A DNA stretch of 55,815 nt from Vibrio aestivus (GTDB lineage Bacteria; Pseudomonadota; Gammaproteobacteria; Enterobacterales; Vibrionaceae). The notes under the pieces were generated by a model. It did no database searches and was not told the origin of the DNA. It worked only from the letters and a program-made list of their open reading frames with translations. Shown here in pieces: positions 46,712 to 55,815 of the stretch (position 1 is its first letter; the number at the start of each line of letters is the position of its first letter). The DNA lies in the NCBI GenBank assembly GCA_003263845.1, contig JYJN01000176.1:1-55815 (forward strand), given 5' to 3'. The position numbers and the translations under genes are program-made.

Positions 46712-47581
46712 TTAGCCGATTTTTCCTGTTTCGATTAATTGTTGCATGATTGGGCGTACTATCAGCTCCATCGCAAAGCTCATTTTGCCTCCGGGCACAA
46801 CAAGCGTGTTATGGCGTGACATGAAAGAGCCGTCAATCATGGCCAACAGATACGGGAAGTCGACATTCTTAATTCCACGTAGCCTAATAACCACAAAACT
46901 CTCATCCAAACTAGGAATGCCTTTCGCGTTAAGCGGGTTGGAAGTGTCCACGGTGGGAACACGTTGAAAGTTGATATGAGTACGTGAAAATTGTGGCGTG
47001 ATGTAATTAAGATAGTCGTCCATAGAACGAACAATGGAGTCCATAACAGCTTCTCGAGAGTGCCCACGATCTCGGGTATCTCGAACAAACTTTTGAATCC
47101 ATTCAAGGTTAACAATCGGTACCATGCCGATCAGCAGATCGACGTGTTGTGCAACGTTGACATCGCCATCAACGACACCACCATGTAGGCCTTCATAGAA
47201 CAGAATATCGGTATCTTCTGGCAGATCTTGCCAAGGGGTAAACGTACCTGGCATTTGATTGTAAGGCACCGCCTCATCAAATGTATGTAGGTAGCGACGA
47301 ACTTGACCAATACCATCTTGGCCGTACTTGCGAAAGAACTCTGCGAGTGCCGGGAAATCATTGGCTTGCGGACCAAAGTAACTGATGTGCTTACCTTGCT
47401 CTCGAGCTTTACGAATTTCCACGTCCATCTCAGGACGAGTAAATCGGTGAAAGCTGTCCCCTTCAACCCAAGCTGGCTTAATGTCCATCATATTGAACAT
47501 CTTGCGGAATGCTTCGGAGGTAGTGGAAGTCCCTGCGCCTGACGAACCCGTTACGGCAATGATGGGATGTTTTGCTGACAT
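46712..47581 (-). CDS. prkB: Phosphoribulokinase-family protein PrkB
   Basis: A 289-residue P-loop kinase of the phosphoribulokinase/uridine kinase family. Walker A GSSGAGTSTTSEAF is at the N-terminus, DSFHRFTRPEMD follows, and LFYEGLHGGVVDGDVN resembles Walker B. It is widespread in gammaproteobacteria that lack RuBisCO, next to crp, so carbon fixation is not implied; the physiological substrate is unknown. The ATG at 47581 is well placed. Confidence 0.93.
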   Translation of the reverse strand: MSAKHPIIAVTGSSGAGTSTTSEAFRKMFNMMDIKPAWVEGDSFHRFTRPEMDVEIRKAREQGKHISYFGPQANDFPALAEFFRKYGQDGIGQVRRYLHTFDEAVPYNQMPGTFTPWQDLPEDTDILFYEGLHGGVVDGDVNVAQHVDLLIGMVPIVNLEWIQKFVRDTRDRGHSREAVMDSIVRSMDDYLNYITPQFSRTHINFQRVPTVDTSNPLNAKGIPSLDESFVVIRLRGIKNVDFPYLLAMIDGSFMSRHNTLVVPGGKMSFAMELIVRPIMQQLIETGKIG

Positions 47582-47738
47582 GACAAACCTTGTCTCGTTA
47601 AAATTTCAGCGTTTGCTGTTCAATACGAGATTGAATGAGCAAAGGCTGATTCCATTTTCTGTTGATTTGCAACTATAACACTTACGGCTGAAAGGTCTAC
47701 TTTGTGAGACAGCGTCAATGGCGGCTTAGCTCACAATC

Positions 47739-47951
47739 CTAAAGGTGACGCTTAAGCTGGATGTCGACCGTTTCGTGCAGCTCCGAGAACACAATCACAG
47801 CTTCTCCGCTGCCAAGTTGTGTTTTCACTTGATCGATTTTTTGGTCAAGTGACACCTCGTGGTCACCATAATCGGTGCCTTCGCGCAGAACGAACTCTTT
47901 AATTAAGTTGTCGAGCGTTTCCGCTTCCAACTGTTGCCAAGGAATGATCAT
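47739..47951 (-). CDS. yheU: YheU family protein (UPF0270)
   Basis: A 70-residue conserved protein beginning MIIPWQQLEAETLDNLI, with the typical REGTDYG and Q-V-Q/T-L-GSGEAVIVFSE pattern. Function is unknown. It follows yheT on the same strand with a 42-base gap, as in E. coli. A 7-bp inverted repeat (TTGTGAG / CTCACAA, 47702-47736) lies just past its stop, but no T run supports a terminator. Confidence 0.92.
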   Translation of the reverse strand: MIIPWQQLEAETLDNLIKEFVLREGTDYGDHEVSLDQKIDQVKTQLGSGEAVIVFSELHETVDIQLKRHL

Positions 47952-47993
47952 AAATACCTCATGATTTTATGATGTGGATGAAAAGGAAAAAGA

Positions 47994-48971
47994 CTAAGCC
48001 GACGCAACTAGGCTTTCGTAATACGCAGGTAATGCGTGCTCTAGCCAAAAGCGAGGTTTAAGGGCGCTACCTGTTACAAAGCCAACGTGTCCGCCTTGTT
48101 CAAATAGTCGGTAGTCAATGTTATCGGGTAGAACAAATTTAGGAATGACTTCATCCGTCATGAAAGGGTCATCTTTCGCATGGATGATTTGTGTTGGCAG
48201 CTTAATTTCTTTTAAGCGATGAATGCCCGAGCAGCGCTGATAGTAGTCTTCAGCATCTTTAAATCCATGCAAAGGTGCAGTGATTAGATCGTCAAACTCA
48301 TACAGCTTGGTCACACGTTTAATGCTTTGATAAGACAGCCCTAGCTCACCTTTGATCAAGTGATGCTTTTGTAGAGCACTCGACTTCAACGATGAGAGTA
48401 GATAGTTTTTGTACAGCTTTGAAAAGCCTTGTTCAATTCGAGAAGAGCAAGCACCTAAATCAAGTGGTGCAGAGACAATGGTCGCCGCATCGATAAGTGG
48501 TTCCTCACTGTACTGAGCCAGGTAATTGACGAGCATATTGCCGCCAAGAGAGATGCCTACTGAGACCTTTTTCTGCTGAGGAAACCGCTGATGAATGTGT
48601 TCTAGAAAGTAGCGCGCATCCTCAACTTCCCCCGAATGATAGGCGCGAGCCAATTTATTAGGCGTGCCGCTACAGCCACGAAAATGCATCATGACCGCAA
48701 GCCAACCGTCTTTGGCGAACGCATCCATTAAGCCATTAGCGTAAGGGCTGTAAAAGCAGCCTTCTAAGCCATGGAAAAGAATAAATAGCGGCTTTTTCTT
48801 AGCTTCATCAGTTTTCCAATCTTCACTCCAAGCTAGGTCTAAGAAATCGCCATCAGGGGTATCCAAGCGTTGCCAAATTGGTTCAAAAAGGGCCTTCTTG
48901 CGAATGATCCTAGGCATTAGGGTTTGAAGGTGGGGGTTTTTTAGCCCCGTAGCGGCAACGAAGTGAGTCAT
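47994..48971 (-). CDS. yheT: YheT-like alpha/beta hydrolase
   Basis: A 325-residue alpha/beta hydrolase of the UPF0017/YheT (ABHD1/3-like) group. N-terminal NPHLQTLMPR is a family mark. The oxyanion region is FHGLEGCFYS, the nucleophile Ser is in VGISLGGNMLVNYL, the acid is probably Asp in HAKDDPFM, and the His is in FEQGGHVGFV. Its substrate is unknown; an esterase or lipase-like activity is inferred. It forms a minus-strand cluster with yheU and the TIGR02444-type gene. Confidence 0.92.
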   Translation of the reverse strand: MTHFVAATGLKNPHLQTLMPRIIRKKALFEPIWQRLDTPDGDFLDLAWSEDWKTDEAKKKPLFILFHGLEGCFYSPYANGLMDAFAKDGWLAVMMHFRGCSGTPNKLARAYHSGEVEDARYFLEHIHQRFPQQKKVSVGISLGGNMLVNYLAQYSEEPLIDAATIVSAPLDLGACSSRIEQGFSKLYKNYLLSSLKSSALQKHHLIKGELGLSYQSIKRVTKLYEFDDLITAPLHGFKDAEDYYQRCSGIHRLKEIKLPTQIIHAKDDPFMTDEVIPKFVLPDNIDYRLFEQGGHVGFVTGSALKPRFWLEHALPAYYESLVASA

Positions 48972-49005
48972 AGTGTTGAAGGCTCCAAATCTAGGTCAAC
49001 AGGAT

Positions 49006-49482
49006 CTAGCAAGCTTGGTTAGGGGCAGGGTCGGCAAAGAATTGATAGGCGTCTTCGGCCCCAAGTTGTCGGCAGTAGCGCAACGTAAGAGGTTCATCGG
49101 TATTATGGTGAAGTGTCATAGAGTTTATGCAGTCGACCAAATCCGCTTGCTGCTGCTTTTCAAGCTGTAGCTCAAATTGTAGCGCTTCTCGGTAAAGTGT
49201 GTCGGCCAGGTGGCTCTTAAGTTTCTTTCTGAGTTCGCGGAAGCTGTGCAGAAGAGCTTCGGATTTCCCTAAGCAGGATTCTAAGTGATGCCACTCTTGG
49301 TCGGCAAAGCTGACTTGTTGTTCATCGAGCCACTTTAAGAGCAGCAGTAGATTGACGTTACCGTGATATTGATTTTGGATGTATAAGCACGCGTCCTTCA
49401 CTTCCCGCACTGAATAGTATTGCAGGCTAAATTGCCACAATCGTTCTAGTGTTAGTGAAATCTCTACGTGCTTATTACTCAT
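49006..49482 (-). CDS. TIGR02444 family protein (DUF2390)
   Basis: A 158-residue soluble protein matching the TIGR02444 pattern: LWQFSLQYYSVREVKDACL near the N-terminus, then NVNLLLLLKWLDEQ, and LREALQFEL-type helices. It is all-helical and acidic; function is unknown. It lies 34 bases before yheT and is likely co-transcribed with it. A role with yheS, its upstream neighbour, is only suggested by synteny. Confidence 0.85.
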   Translation of the reverse strand: MSNKHVEISLTLERLWQFSLQYYSVREVKDACLYIQNQYHGNVNLLLLLKWLDEQQVSFADQEWHHLESCLGKSEALLHSFRELRKKLKSHLADTLYREALQFELQLEKQQQADLVDCINSMTLHHNTDEPLTLRYCRQLGAEDAYQFFADPAPNQAC

Positions 49483-49576
49483 CTATCCTAGTCACTCATC
49501 CATTTAAAAACTCATTCGTATAAACATAATTCGTATAAATATAGAGTTAGCTACTATTGGGCCTATTGCAGGTGTA

Positions 49577-51496
49577 TTAGGCGTTGAACTCTTGCTCCAT
49601 TTGCTCAAGAACTTCTTGCTGCTCCATCCACTCCATTTCAACTTCTTCTAAAGCGGATTTACTGCTAGCTTGAAGCGCGAGTACTTGATTAAGTTTAGCT
49701 TTATTTTCAGCTTCATAAAGGGAAGTGTCTGATAATTCTTGTTCAGCTTGTTCCAAATCGGCGCCGAGCTTATCCATTTTTGCTTCAAGCTTGGTCAGCT
49801 GTTTACGAATTGGCGCAGTCTGCTTACGAAACTCCGCTTCACGACGCTTTTGGTCTTTCTTCGCCGCGGCACTGTTGGTGCTCGACTTCTCTGGTTGCTG
49901 AGAAAGTGCTTCTCGCTTCTCAACTTTTTGTTGTTCCGTCAGCCACTTGTAGTAATCGGTCAGGTCGCCATCGAAAGGTGCCACTTGACGGTCATGGACA
50001 AGATATAAATCATCAGTGGTCGCTCTCAATAGGTAACGGTCGTGCGAAACGATGACCATTGCGCCTTCGAAGGTTTGCAGGGCTAGCGTTAACGCCTGAC
50101 GCATATCAAGATCCAAGTGGTTGGTTGGTTCATCGAGCAGCAATAAGTTTGGCTTCTGCCAAACAATCAGCGCTAACACTAAGCGTGCTTTTTCACCACC
50201 AGAGAATGGGGCAACCTTCTCTAAGGCTTTATCACCTTGGAAGCCAAAACTGCCCAAGTAGTTACGCAGTTCAAGTTCGTTCTTCTCTGGTGCGATCTGC
50301 ATCATGTGTTGCAGAGGTGTCTCTTCTGGGTGCAGAGTTTCAAGTTGATGCTGTGCGAAGTAGCCGATCTTAACGCCTTGAGAGTACGTGAGATCCCCAC
50401 CTTGTGCCTGTAACTCACCAGATAGAAGTTTGATAAGTGTTGATTTACCCGCGCCGTTTCGTCCTAGCAGACCAATGCGACTGCCGGGTACCAGATTTAA
50501 GCGAATCTTTTCTAGGATAAGGTTGTCATCGTAGCCTGCTGAAACTTCATCCATCATCATGATTGGATTTGGTAGGGCAGCGGGCTCGCGAAACTCAAAG
50601 CTAAATGGGTTATCAAACTGTGCAGGTAGCACTTTCTCCATCTTCTCGAGCGCCTTAATTCGGCTTTGTGCTTGGCGTGCTTTAGAAGCTTTATAACGGA
50701 AACGGTCGATGTAGCTTTGCATGTGCGACATCTGCTTCTGCTGCTTCTGAAACATGGCTTGTTGCAGGATTAACTTTTGAGCACGTTGATCTTCAAATGA
50801 AGAGTAGTTACCCGTGTACTCATTCATACGTTGGCTTTCGATGTGCACAATGCGATTAACGATAGGATCTAGGAAGTCACGGTCGTGTGAAATCAGAATC
50901 AATGTACCAGGGTAGTTTTGTAGCCATTTCTCAAGCCACATGACAGCATCTAGATCCAAGTGGTTAGTCGGCTCATCGAGTAGCAGTAAGTCGGAGCGAC
51001 ACAGCAGCGCTTGAGCTAGGTTGAGGCGCATACGCCAACCACCTGAGAATTGAGTCAGGTTCCAACTCATCTGTTCTTGGCTAAAGCCCAAACCATCAAG
51101 CAGCTCCGCCGCACGGGCGCGAATGGTGTATCCACCTATGGTTTCAATTTTGCCATGTATTTCAGCCACCAGAGTGCCGTTGTCAGCTTGTTCTGCTTTA
51201 GCCAGTTGATCTTCTAGGCCACGAAACTCTCTGTCACCGTCGATCACGTAATCCAATGCCGCTCTGTCTAAAGCTGGTGTCTCCTGCGCTACCCATGCGA
51301 GTTCCCAATGGCTCGGCTGACTGAATGAGCCAGCATCAATGGACAGTTCATCTTTTAGCAGAGCAAATAGCGTGGATTTACCACAACCATTTTTGCCGAC
51401 CAAACCGACTTTGTCGCCTGGATGAATGGTGGCTGACGCTTGCTCTAGCAGAGGCTTTCCACCACGAAGGAGTTGGATATCAGAGAAGGTGATCAT
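49577..51496 (-). CDS. yheS: ABC-F protein YheS
   Basis: A soluble ABC-F ATPase, probably acting on ribosomes stalled in translation rather than as a transporter. The 639 residues contain two ABC domains: Walker A GKNGCGKST and GRNGAGKST, signatures FSGGWRMRL and FSGGEKARL, and Walker B LLLLDEPTNHLDLD twice. The linker between them (about residues 250-310) is long, Gln-Lys rich and helical; a charged coiled coil ends the protein. I chose ATG 51496 (MITFSDIQLLRGG); the extra 36 residues upstream are not conserved. It is divergent from kefG, as in E. coli. Confidence 0.95.
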   Translation of the reverse strand: MITFSDIQLLRGGKPLLEQASATIHPGDKVGLVGKNGCGKSTLFALLKDELSIDAGSFSQPSHWELAWVAQETPALDRAALDYVIDGDREFRGLEDQLAKAEQADNGTLVAEIHGKIETIGGYTIRARAAELLDGLGFSQEQMSWNLTQFSGGWRMRLNLAQALLCRSDLLLLDEPTNHLDLDAVMWLEKWLQNYPGTLILISHDRDFLDPIVNRIVHIESQRMNEYTGNYSSFEDQRAQKLILQQAMFQKQQKQMSHMQSYIDRFRYKASKARQAQSRIKALEKMEKVLPAQFDNPFSFEFREPAALPNPIMMMDEVSAGYDDNLILEKIRLNLVPGSRIGLLGRNGAGKSTLIKLLSGELQAQGGDLTYSQGVKIGYFAQHQLETLHPEETPLQHMMQIAPEKNELELRNYLGSFGFQGDKALEKVAPFSGGEKARLVLALIVWQKPNLLLLDEPTNHLDLDMRQALTLALQTFEGAMVIVSHDRYLLRATTDDLYLVHDRQVAPFDGDLTDYYKWLTEQQKVEKREALSQQPEKSSTNSAAAKKDQKRREAEFRKQTAPIRKQLTKLEAKMDKLGADLEQAEQELSDTSLYEAENKAKLNQVLALQASSKSALEEVEMEWMEQQEVLEQMEQEFNA

Positions 51497-51668
51497 AATG
51501 CTTTCATTTGTATGCGTGACTTGTGACGAAGGGAATAGTAGGGGGATTAAGGATAAATGTCGATCATTATAGAAATTGGGGTATGATGCTAAAAACAATA
51601 ACAATTTGATAACGCATCAAATTTGTATCATAAGAACGACTTGTCGCTGCTAGGACTATAATTACGGA

Positions 51669-52310
51669 ATGATTGATACAGCCGCATCAGAAACGACTCT
51701 GCCCAAGATCTTAGTGATCTATGCTCATCCTGAGTCGAGAACCTCTATTGCTAACCAAGTGATGATCAAGAAGATTGAATCGCTCTCGCATGTGACTGTC
51801 CACGATCTCTATGCTGTCTATCCAGACTTCTTTATTGATGTGAATGCCGAACATCGACGCCTGCTTGAACATGACATCATCATCTTTCAACACCCTCTGT
51901 ATATGTATTCATGCCCAGCTCTACTCAAAGAGTGGTTTGATCGAGTTGTTAACAAGAGCTTTGCTTTTGGTGAAAAGAGCCGATTGGCAGGAAAGGTATG
52001 GCGCAGTGTGATTACCACAGGTGGTAATCAAGATGCGTTTGGTGCGTCAGGCTACAACAAATACCCACTTGAGCAGATTCTTCAGCCGTTTGAGCTTACC
52101 GCAGCGCTGTGCAAAATGCAGTGGGTAGAGCCGCTAGTTCTGTACTGGTCGCGCAATGTCAGCGATATGGACAGATATCAACACGCTGAGCAGTACCGTC
52201 AATGGTTGCTAACACCTTATGTTGCCAATACGCCTCATCCCGATGCCATTGTTGCTGACAGTAGTGGGCAGTCTGTGACCTCCGAACAAGGAGGTCAAGA
52301 TGGCGCTTGA
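51669..52310 (+). CDS. kefG: KefG-like ancillary flavoprotein of K+/H+ antiport
   Basis: A 213-residue flavodoxin-like NAD(P)H quinone oxidoreductase of the KefF/KefG type, which binds and activates the Kef potassium-efflux channel. Conserved features are LVIYAHPESRTS (FMN phosphate binding), IIFQHPLYMYSCPALLKEWFDRV and VITTGGNQDAFG. The stop overlaps the kefB start by 11 bases, indicating translational coupling. KefG rather than KefF is chosen because it pairs with a KefB-like gene in the yheS-slyD context. Confidence 0.93.
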   Translation: MIDTAASETTLPKILVIYAHPESRTSIANQVMIKKIESLSHVTVHDLYAVYPDFFIDVNAEHRRLLEHDIIIFQHPLYMYSCPALLKEWFDRVVNKSFAFGEKSRLAGKVWRSVITTGGNQDAFGASGYNKYPLEQILQPFELTAALCKMQWVEPLVLYWSRNVSDMDRYQHAEQYRQWLLTPYVANTPHPDAIVADSSGQSVTSEQGGQDGA

Positions 52311-54090
52311 GAGTGATTTTCTACAAAGCAGTGTGATTTTCTTAACCGCAGCCGTTGTTGCCGTGCCACTTGCTCAGCGCTTGGGGCTAGGCTCTGTATT
52401 AGGGTATTTGATTGCAGGCGTTGCAATAGGGCCATGGGGCTTGGCTAAGTTAGCGATGTTGAAGCGATTCTGCATTTTGCTGAGTTTGGGGTAGTGCTAC
52501 TTCTCTTCCTCATCGGCTTAGAACTGAATCCCAAAAAGCTATGGCAAATGCGAGGGCCGATTTTAGGGCTAGGTGGCGCTCAAGTTCTGTTAACCACGCT
52601 TGTATTGGCTGCGATAGCGATGTTACTGGGAACCAGTTGGCAGACCGGTATCGTGATCGGTATGGGCTTGGCACTCTCTTCCACTGCCATTGCCTCAGAG
52701 TCATAGAAGAACAGGGGCTTGCCGGAGGGGAAACCGGTCAGTCTGGATTTGCCGTACTGCTGTTTCAAGATATCGCAGTTATCCCAATGCTGCTATGTTG
52801 CCAATATTAGCGGGCAATACCGCTGGTAACTGGTTAGATGCCGCATGGATGCTATTGGGTATTACGGGACTAGCTGTTGGCGGTCACTTCTTGTTGCGTC
52901 CTTTGTTTCGTTATGTGGTGATGAGTGGAGTCCGTGAGTTATTCACTGTTACGGCTTTACTGGTGGTAGTTGGTATTGCTTTTCTTATGAAGGAGCTTGG
53001 TCTTTCTATGGCACTCGGCACCTTCCTAGCGGGCGTACTGCTTGCCGAAAGTGAATATCGCCATGAATTGGAAATCGCCATTGAACCTTTTAAAGGGCTG
53101 TTGCTCGGGCTTTTCTTCATTGCAGTAGGCATGGCAGTTAATTTAGGTTTGTTAGCGTATTCCCCATTAGAAGTTATTACCGCAGTGGTCGCCTTAGTGG
53201 TGATTAAAGGCTGGATCCTGTATCTGTTGGCACGCTTTTCTGGTGCTCGTGCGAAATCTCGTAGCAAGATGGCAGCGATTTTGAGCCAAGGTGGTGAGTT
53301 TGCGTTTGTTATTTTTACTGCCGCGAGTGCCCAAGGTTTACTGACTGCAGAAGAGTCTGGCTTTTTACTCGTGGTAGTGAGTTTGTCGATGGTGACGACT
53401 CCGCTGCTTTTGATGGCGCAAACACGCTGGTTTGCAAAAAAACTTAATACCGATGAACCCGTTCTCTCACCAGACGTAGTAAACAAGGAACCGCGTATTA
53501 TCATCGCGGGGTTTGGGCGCTTTGGGCAAATTGTCGGTCGTTTGATGTACGCCAATAAGATCAAAGTGACGGTCTTAGAAAGCGATGCGAGCCAAATAAA
53601 CTTGTTAAGAAAGTTTGGCTACAAGGTGTTTTATGGTGACGCGACTCAGCTTGATCTATTACGCGCTGCTGGAGCGGAAACTGCGGAAGCTATTGTGTTA
53701 TGTACCGACTCTCCTGAAGAGATCGTTAAAACCGTAGACTTGTGTAAGCAGCATTTCCCATCACTGCGTATTTTGGCGAGGGCGCGTAGCCGAGTAGAAG
53801 CGTATCAATTAATGAATCATGGAGTAGCAAACTACTCGCGTGAGACATTCTTGGGCGCTTTAGATTTGGGCAGGCAGGCTTTGGTTGAATTGGGAATGCA
53901 CCCTTATCAAGCCAAACGTGCTGAAGCGCATTTTAAGAAGCTCGACGACGCCATGCTTAAAGAGTTAATGCCGCAACACAGCGATGATAAGCAGTTGGCA
54001 CTGCGAGCGAAAGAAGCGCGTAAAGAGTTGGAAGAAATTTTTGGCCGTGAGATGGACAATGATCGCCAGTCAAAAAATTACTGGGAGTAG
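52300..54090 (+). CDS. kefB: Glutathione-regulated K+ efflux antiporter KefB-like (three frameshifts)
   Basis: An inner-membrane CPA2 potassium/proton antiporter that acidifies the cytoplasm to protect against electrophiles. Many transmembrane helices fill residues 1-380 (for example GSVLGYLIAGVAIGPWGLAK and FGVVLLLFLIGLELNPKKLW), followed by an RCK/TrkA-N domain with NAD motif IAGFGRFGQIVGRLM. The frame breaks three times: near 52452 (missing A, restoring KLSDVEAILHFAEFG), at 52693-52694 (missing C, restoring TAIALRVIEEQ), and near 52790 (one missing base, restoring PMLAMLPILAG). Repaired length is 597 residues against about 601 in E. coli KefB. Confidence 0.92.
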
Positions 54091-54133
54091 TCGCTTAGCG
54101 AAAGAACGACTAAGCGGACAGTAGGAGTGATAA

Positions 54134-54310
54134 GTGAAGATTAAGAAACGTTTTATTGCAGGCGCAAGCTGCCCTAAGTGCAACCAGCAAGATTCCCTGC
54201 GCTGGTGGATTGAGAATGCGATTGAGGTTGTTGAGTGTGTGGATTGTGGCCATACAGAGCAAAGGCAGCCACAATCTGTAGATAAAAGTGAACACTCTGG
54301 CAAGAAATGA
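54134..54310 (+). CDS. yheV: YheV family zinc-ribbon protein
   Basis: A 58-residue protein starting at a GTG with AGGAG 6 bases upstream (MKIKKRFIAGASCPKC). It has two cysteine pairs, CPKC and CVDC, the pattern of a small zinc ribbon, and matches YheV, which sits between kefB and slyD in E. coli. Function is unknown. It starts 43 bases after kefB and is probably in the kefGB transcript. Confidence 0.92.
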   Translation: MKIKKRFIAGASCPKCNQQDSLRWWIENAIEVVECVDCGHTEQRQPQSVDKSEHSGKK

Positions 54311-54433
54311 TTGGTATTTTTAAGCCTGATTGATTGAGTTTCATTATTTGATCCCCATAATATCGGGAATTGAGCTTGTCTTGTTACTGTGAGCAAGAGA
54401 GCAATAGTCTTACTAAACCGCCTTGGAGCTGTT

Positions 54434-55003
54434 ATGAAAATTGAAAAAAATGTTGTTGCTAGCCTAGCTTATCAAGTAATAACTGAAGATGGCGTTGTGG
54501 TTGACCAATCAACAGCGGACGCACCGCTTGACTACCTTCATGGTCACAACAACCTGATCACGGGCCTAGAAAAAGAACTTGAAGGCAAAGTAGCGGGCGA
54601 TAAGTTCACTGCAACTGTGGCTCCAGAAGATGCATACGGCGAGCACAACGATGCACTAGTTCAGCGTGTTCCTGCGAACGTATTCCAAGGTGTTGAAACG
54701 ATCGAAGTTGGCATGCGTTTCATGGCTGACACAGACCAAGGCCCAATTCCGGTTGAAGTAACAGAAGTGGACGGCGACGATGTTGTGGTAGATGGTAACC
54801 ACATGCTTGCTGGCCAAACGCTGACGTTCGAAGTAGAAGTTGTTGCGACTCGTGAAGCTACGGCTGATGAGATTGAACACGGTCACATCCACCAAGGTGG
54901 CGGCTGCTGTGGCGGCGGTGATAAAGAAGAAGGTTGCTGCGACGGTGAAGAGAAAGCGGACGACCACGAATGTTGTGGCGGCGGCGGTTGCGGCTCTCAC
55001 TAA
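54434..55003 (+). CDS. slyD: FKBP-type peptidyl-prolyl isomerase and metallochaperone SlyD
   Basis: A cytoplasmic prolyl isomerase and chaperone that also binds nickel for hydrogenase maturation. The FKBP core with inserted flap (LDYLHGHNNLITGLEKELEG, VAPEDAYGEHND) spans residues 1-145. The C-terminus is a His/Cys/Gly-rich metal-binding tail (HGHIHQGGGCCGGG, DHECCGGGGCGSH). Total 189 residues, typical. The ATG at 54434 follows GGAGCTGTT; the longer upstream frame from 54389 is not conserved. Confidence 0.97.
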   Translation: MKIEKNVVASLAYQVITEDGVVVDQSTADAPLDYLHGHNNLITGLEKELEGKVAGDKFTATVAPEDAYGEHNDALVQRVPANVFQGVETIEVGMRFMADTDQGPIPVEVTEVDGDDVVVDGNHMLAGQTLTFEVEVVATREATADEIEHGHIHQGGGCCGGGDKEEGCCDGEEKADDHECCGGGGCGSH

Positions 55004-55046
55004 TTTCAGTTAGCTCTCAAGAGCACGATTGAATAATCCTATCTGA

Positions 55047-55080
55047 AAGCGTAAGTTGAGTGTTCAACTTACGCTTTTTT
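55047..55080 (+). terminator. Terminator after slyD
   Basis: GCGTAAGTTGA / TCAACTTACGC, a perfect 11-bp stem with a 4-nt loop and six trailing T. Confidence 0.92.
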
Positions 55081-55132
55081 GTTATCTGCCTTATTGTTCT
55101 CTTAAGCGGAGCAGCCTTATCTCGGAGTTTCT

Positions 55133-55815
55133 ATGAGCCAACCTTTCTCAATCGCCATCCACGGCGGCGCTGGTACTATCTTACGTTCCCAAATGGACGA
55201 TACGTTAAGACAAGAAATTCTAGATGCGCTTGAGAAGTCAGTGCGAGCAGGACATCAAGTTTTGGAGAAGGGTGGCGATGCGCTCGATGCCGCAGTAGAA
55301 GCGGTTAAAGTGATGGAAGACTGCCCACACTTTAATGCCGGTAGAGGTTCAGTGTTAACTCATAGAGAGATCGTTGAAATGGATGCTTCTGTGATGCATG
55401 GCAAGCACCTTGATGCAGGGGCGATTGCGGGTGTCAGGCACATCAAAAATCCCATCACACTGGCGAGAGATGTGATGATTCAGAGCGATCATGTCCTATT
55501 GATTGGAGAGGGGCGGAGGAGTTTGCCTTTGAAAGCGATCACGCATATACAGAACAAGACTACTTCGTGACTGATAGACGTTATGAACAGCTCCAATCAA
55601 TGAAAGATAAAGGCCTGTTTGCATTGTCGGAAGCAAGCTACGAGGAAGAATCACCACAATATCCAGACGATAAGAAGTTTGGCACTGTAGGTGCAGTGGC
55701 GTTAGATCAGCAAGGGAACCTAGCAGCAGCGACGAGCACGGGTGGTATCACTAACAAGAAGTACGGTCGGGTCGGGGATTCTGCTTTGATTGGCTGTGGC
55801 ACCTACGCCGAAAAA
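55133..55815 (+). CDS. Isoaspartyl peptidase/L-asparaginase (type 2), partial and frameshifted
   Basis: An Ntn-hydrolase that cleaves isoaspartyl dipeptides and asparagine; it matures by self-cleavage before a threonine. The start IAIHGGAGTI is diagnostic. The frame breaks at GGGG 55510-55513; one extra G continues into EGAEEFAFESDHA and then KKFGTVGAVALD, in which the Thr of GTVGAVA is the new N-terminus and nucleophile. GGITNKKYGRVGDSALIGCGTYA follows the family. The window ends after about 228 residues of an expected 310-320, so the 3' end is missing. The ATG at 55133 follows TCGGAG. Confidence 0.93.

Noticed and set aside
52911..53564. 217-residue minus-strand frame opposite kefB
   Set aside because: Shadow of the kefB membrane region; the sense strand has full KefB conservation.
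1..55815. CRISPR arrays, tRNA or rRNA genes, prophage or intact insertion sequences
   Set aside because: No regularly spaced repeats, no tRNA- or rRNA-like sequence, and no transposase, integrase or phage structural gene seen on either strand.

Overview
The window is a piece of the main chromosome of a Vibrio (Vibrionaceae, Gammaproteobacteria). The gene order is typical of that group: ppc | argE | argCBGH(A), RidA, prx-grx/oxyR, mrcA | pilMNOPQ, aroKB-damX-dam-rpe-gph-trpS, pabA, argD-astA-astD, crp, prkB, yheU-yheT, yheS | kefGB-yheV-slyD. The argininosuccinate lyase / N-acetyltransferase fusion also points to Vibrio or a close relative. I cannot name the species. No rRNA, tRNA, CRISPR array, prophage or intact insertion sequence was seen.

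Layout. 1-8.9 kb: ppc (cut by the left edge) and the arginine pathway, with argE divergent from argC-argB-argG-argH(A) and tandem ArgR-type boxes both at the argE/argC divide and in front of argH. 8.9-16.9 kb: an accessory block on the minus strand with a roughly 1,084-residue Ig-like lipoprotein, a 700-residue lipoprotein of unknown function and a secreted subtilisin-like protease with a CFI-box-like C-terminus. 17-21.7 kb: a small membrane protein, a MITE-like palindromic element, a RidA protein, and a peroxide-defence set (flavin disulfide reductase, peroxiredoxin-glutaredoxin fusion, OxyR) with a near-perfect OxyR site. 21.7-28.9 kb: penicillin-binding protein 1A, divergent from the type IV pilus/competence operon pilMNOPQ. 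28.9-36 kb: the aroKB-damX-dam-rpe-gph-trpS superoperon. 36-40.5 kb: pabA, then a periplasmic binding protein translationally coupled to a hybrid histidine kinase. 40.8-45.8 kb: arginine catabolism (argD/astC, astA, astD) plus a DUF1338 protein. 45.8-55.8 kb: crp, prkB, yheU, yheT, a TIGR02444-type protein, yheS, kefG, kefB, yheV, slyD and the start of a type-2 asparaginase.

The sequence carries 18 single-base frameshifts in 13 genes, including ones that should be essential such as trpS. Seventeen are repaired by adding one base, mostly in a short homopolymer, and one by removing an A from an 8-A run. Repaired lengths match the families, so I read these as sequencing errors and annotate each gene as one CDS with the break located.

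The most distinctive parts are the lipoprotein/subtilase cluster, the LuxPQ-like binding protein plus kinase pair, the MITE-like element and its short relatives, and the paired ARG boxes that appear to give argH its own promoter.
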